Assembly (NCBI GenBank): GCA_022571845.1
Contig: JACZXB010000006.1
Coordinates: 115,005-179,004, forward strand
DNA: 64,000 nucleotides
From: Candidatus Zixiibacteriota bacterium
GTDB lineage: Bacteria; Zixibacteria; MSB-5A5; GN15; FEB-12
Direction: 5' to 3'
Under the pieces are notes generated by a model that saw only the letters and a list, made by a program, of their open reading frames with translations, was not told the origin of the DNA and searched no databases. A program made the translations under genes and the position numbers. Shown here piece after piece: positions 62,891 to 64,000 of this stretch (positions are counted from its first letter, which is position 1; every line of letters starts with the position of its first letter).

Positions 62891-63805
62891 ATGTTGTTCT
62901 CATCGCTTTATTCAGAAATGGAACTGTATATCACAGAATTGCAAAAGACAATCTGCGATAATCTCTTGCAGTTCGACTCAGCAATAACTCATGACCATTC
63001 GTGGGACCGTCAGGAAGGTGGAGGCGGTTTTACAAGAGTGATAGACGATAGTACTATATTCGAAAAAGGTGGTGTCAATACTTCCAGTGTCTTCAGCGAG
63101 TTGCCAGAAGAGATTGCCAAACAGCTAAAAGTAAAGCCAATGCAGTTTGCAGCCTGTGGCTTGTCAGTTATTTTGCATCCGAAATCGCCTCGAATTCCCA
63201 GTATACATATGAACGTGCGTTATTTTGAATTGGAAAATGGCGACTCCTGGTTCGGTGGAGGCACAGATCTGACACCTTATTATCCTCACGAGGAAGATTT
63301 TGTACTATTTCACCGGACTTTACAGCAAGCCTGCGAATCCGTATTACCCGACTCTTACGAGCAGTTTAAATGCCGCGCTGACGAGTATTTTTACCTTCCT
63401 CACCGCGGCGAAATGAGGGGTATCGGAGGTATCTTTTTCGACTATCTGAGACAAGACAACGCAACACATTGCAAGTTGGTTCAAGCGGTTGGTAACTGTT
63501 TCTTGCCTTCATATCTTCCTATCCTCAAGCGACGCCAGGACGAGCCCTATACAGAGAACGACCGAGAGTTTCAGTTGATTCGGCGAGGACGGTACGTTGA
63601 ATTCAATCTGCTTTATGACCGCGGGACAATGTTTGGATTGAAGTCCCACGGCCGGGTAGAATCTATTTTCGTATCGTTGCCCCCGAATGTACTTTTCCCA
63701 TATGATTGGCGCCCTGGCAAAGGAACTCCTCACGAGCAGATGATGAAATATTACCAACCCAAGGACTGGGCTGGCCAAGATAACTCAGAGGATCTGCCCC
63801 CATAA
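62891..63805 (+). CDS. hemF: Oxygen-dependent coproporphyrinogen III oxidase
   Basis: A 304-residue HemF: WDRQEGGGGFTRVIDDSTIF, EKGGVN, IHMNVRYFE, WFGGGTDLTPYY, HRGEMRGIGGIFFDYL, RRGRYVEFNLLYDRGT and LPPNVLFPYDW. It converts coproporphyrinogen III to protoporphyrinogen IX with O2. ATG 62891 is preferred over a TTG four codons upstream. It is divergent from the heme operon, completing the pathway and implying growth with oxygen. Confidence 0.95.
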   Translation: MLFSSLYSEMELYITELQKTICDNLLQFDSAITHDHSWDRQEGGGGFTRVIDDSTIFEKGGVNTSSVFSELPEEIAKQLKVKPMQFAACGLSVILHPKSPRIPSIHMNVRYFELENGDSWFGGGTDLTPYYPHEEDFVLFHRTLQQACESVLPDSYEQFKCRADEYFYLPHRGEMRGIGGIFFDYLRQDNATHCKLVQAVGNCFLPSYLPILKRRQDEPYTENDREFQLIRRGRYVEFNLLYDRGTMFGLKSHGRVESIFVSLPPNVLFPYDWRPGKGTPHEQMMKYYQPKDWAGQDNSEDLPP

Positions 63806-63872
63806 ACTTTTCTTTACCGATTCAGTCAGCAGCAAAGACATGGTTCTCATCTGGAAAACGTCGGATTAAATT

Positions 63873-63968
63873 TGGACTATTATAGAACTTTCGGACCGGT
63901 GGTGCAGTACCTTCGCAGAGCCGGTTGAGTATACTAACTCTAAAACTGGACCGAAATATGGGGGGCAG
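63873..63968 (+). repeat. MITE-like repeat, copy C (left end missing)
   Basis: About 96 bases nearly identical to copy B from GGACTATTATAG to the GGGGGGCAG right end; the left C-run end is absent or replaced. Same orientation as A and B. Confidence 0.85.
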
Positions 63969-64000
63969 TATACAAAATCCCCCAGGAATCTCCCAGCCAC

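Overview
The window looks like a chromosomal segment of a Gram-negative bacterium of the FCB group, most probably a Zixibacteria-like lineage (inference). Supporting signs are a C-terminal T9SS type A sorting domain (YPNPFNP motif, left edge), two large secreted FG-GAP proteins ending in paired [16 protein letters not shown] dockerin-like repeats, a TonB-dependent receptor, TolC/RND efflux and porins. I saw no rRNA, tRNA, CRISPR array or intact transposase.

Layout. 1-7.6 kb: end of a T9SS-exported protein, a PilZ protein, an MBL/rhodanese sulfur enzyme, a PspC miniprotein, a secreted FG-GAP protein, and an ECF sigma/anti-sigma pair. 7.8-19 kb: a giant TSP3/FG-GAP secreted protein, two Ser/Thr kinases with TolB-N-like and TPR tails, a GAF-SpoIIE phosphatase and a soluble transhydrogenase. 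19.2-32.8 kb: a minus-strand chemosensory operon of twelve genes in transcription order: double receiver, cheY, cheA, cheW, two outer-membrane porin-like genes, a carbonic anhydrase-chemoreceptor fusion, cheR, cheD, cheY, cheX, cheB. 33.2-38.3 kb: a TonB receptor, an OmpR-type two-component system and a 7TM protein, with matching direct-repeat operator candidates upstream of the receptor and of the 7TM gene. 38.4-45.7 kb: an MBL hydrolase and a Cus-type Cu/Ag efflux operon. 46-53.3 kb: a YfhO-like protein, an MscS channel, a deacetylase-like/methyltransferase fusion and an LVIVD lipoprotein. 53.8-63.8 kb: a complete C5-route protoheme cluster (hemH-A-C-D-B-L-E-Y, divergent hemF).

The most striking item is the 1049-residue receptor at 22677-25826. 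A signal peptide leads into a beta-carbonic anhydrase domain with an intact zinc site (CSDSR, HTQC), then membrane segments, a helical sensor region and a full MCP signalling tip. It is the only receptor in an operon that holds a complete adaptation set and two porins, which suggests a dedicated CO2/bicarbonate sensory system. That function is inference; the domain fusion is directly visible.

A direct repeat TTGTCAT-N4-TTGTCAT (PhoB-like 11-bp period) occurs before the TonB receptor, before the 7TM gene and in the hemH/hemF gap, each time placed so that one half could overlap a -35 facing the gene. A 96-135 bp MITE-like element occurs three times in the same orientation, on both sides of the LVIVD gene and on both sides of the heme cluster.
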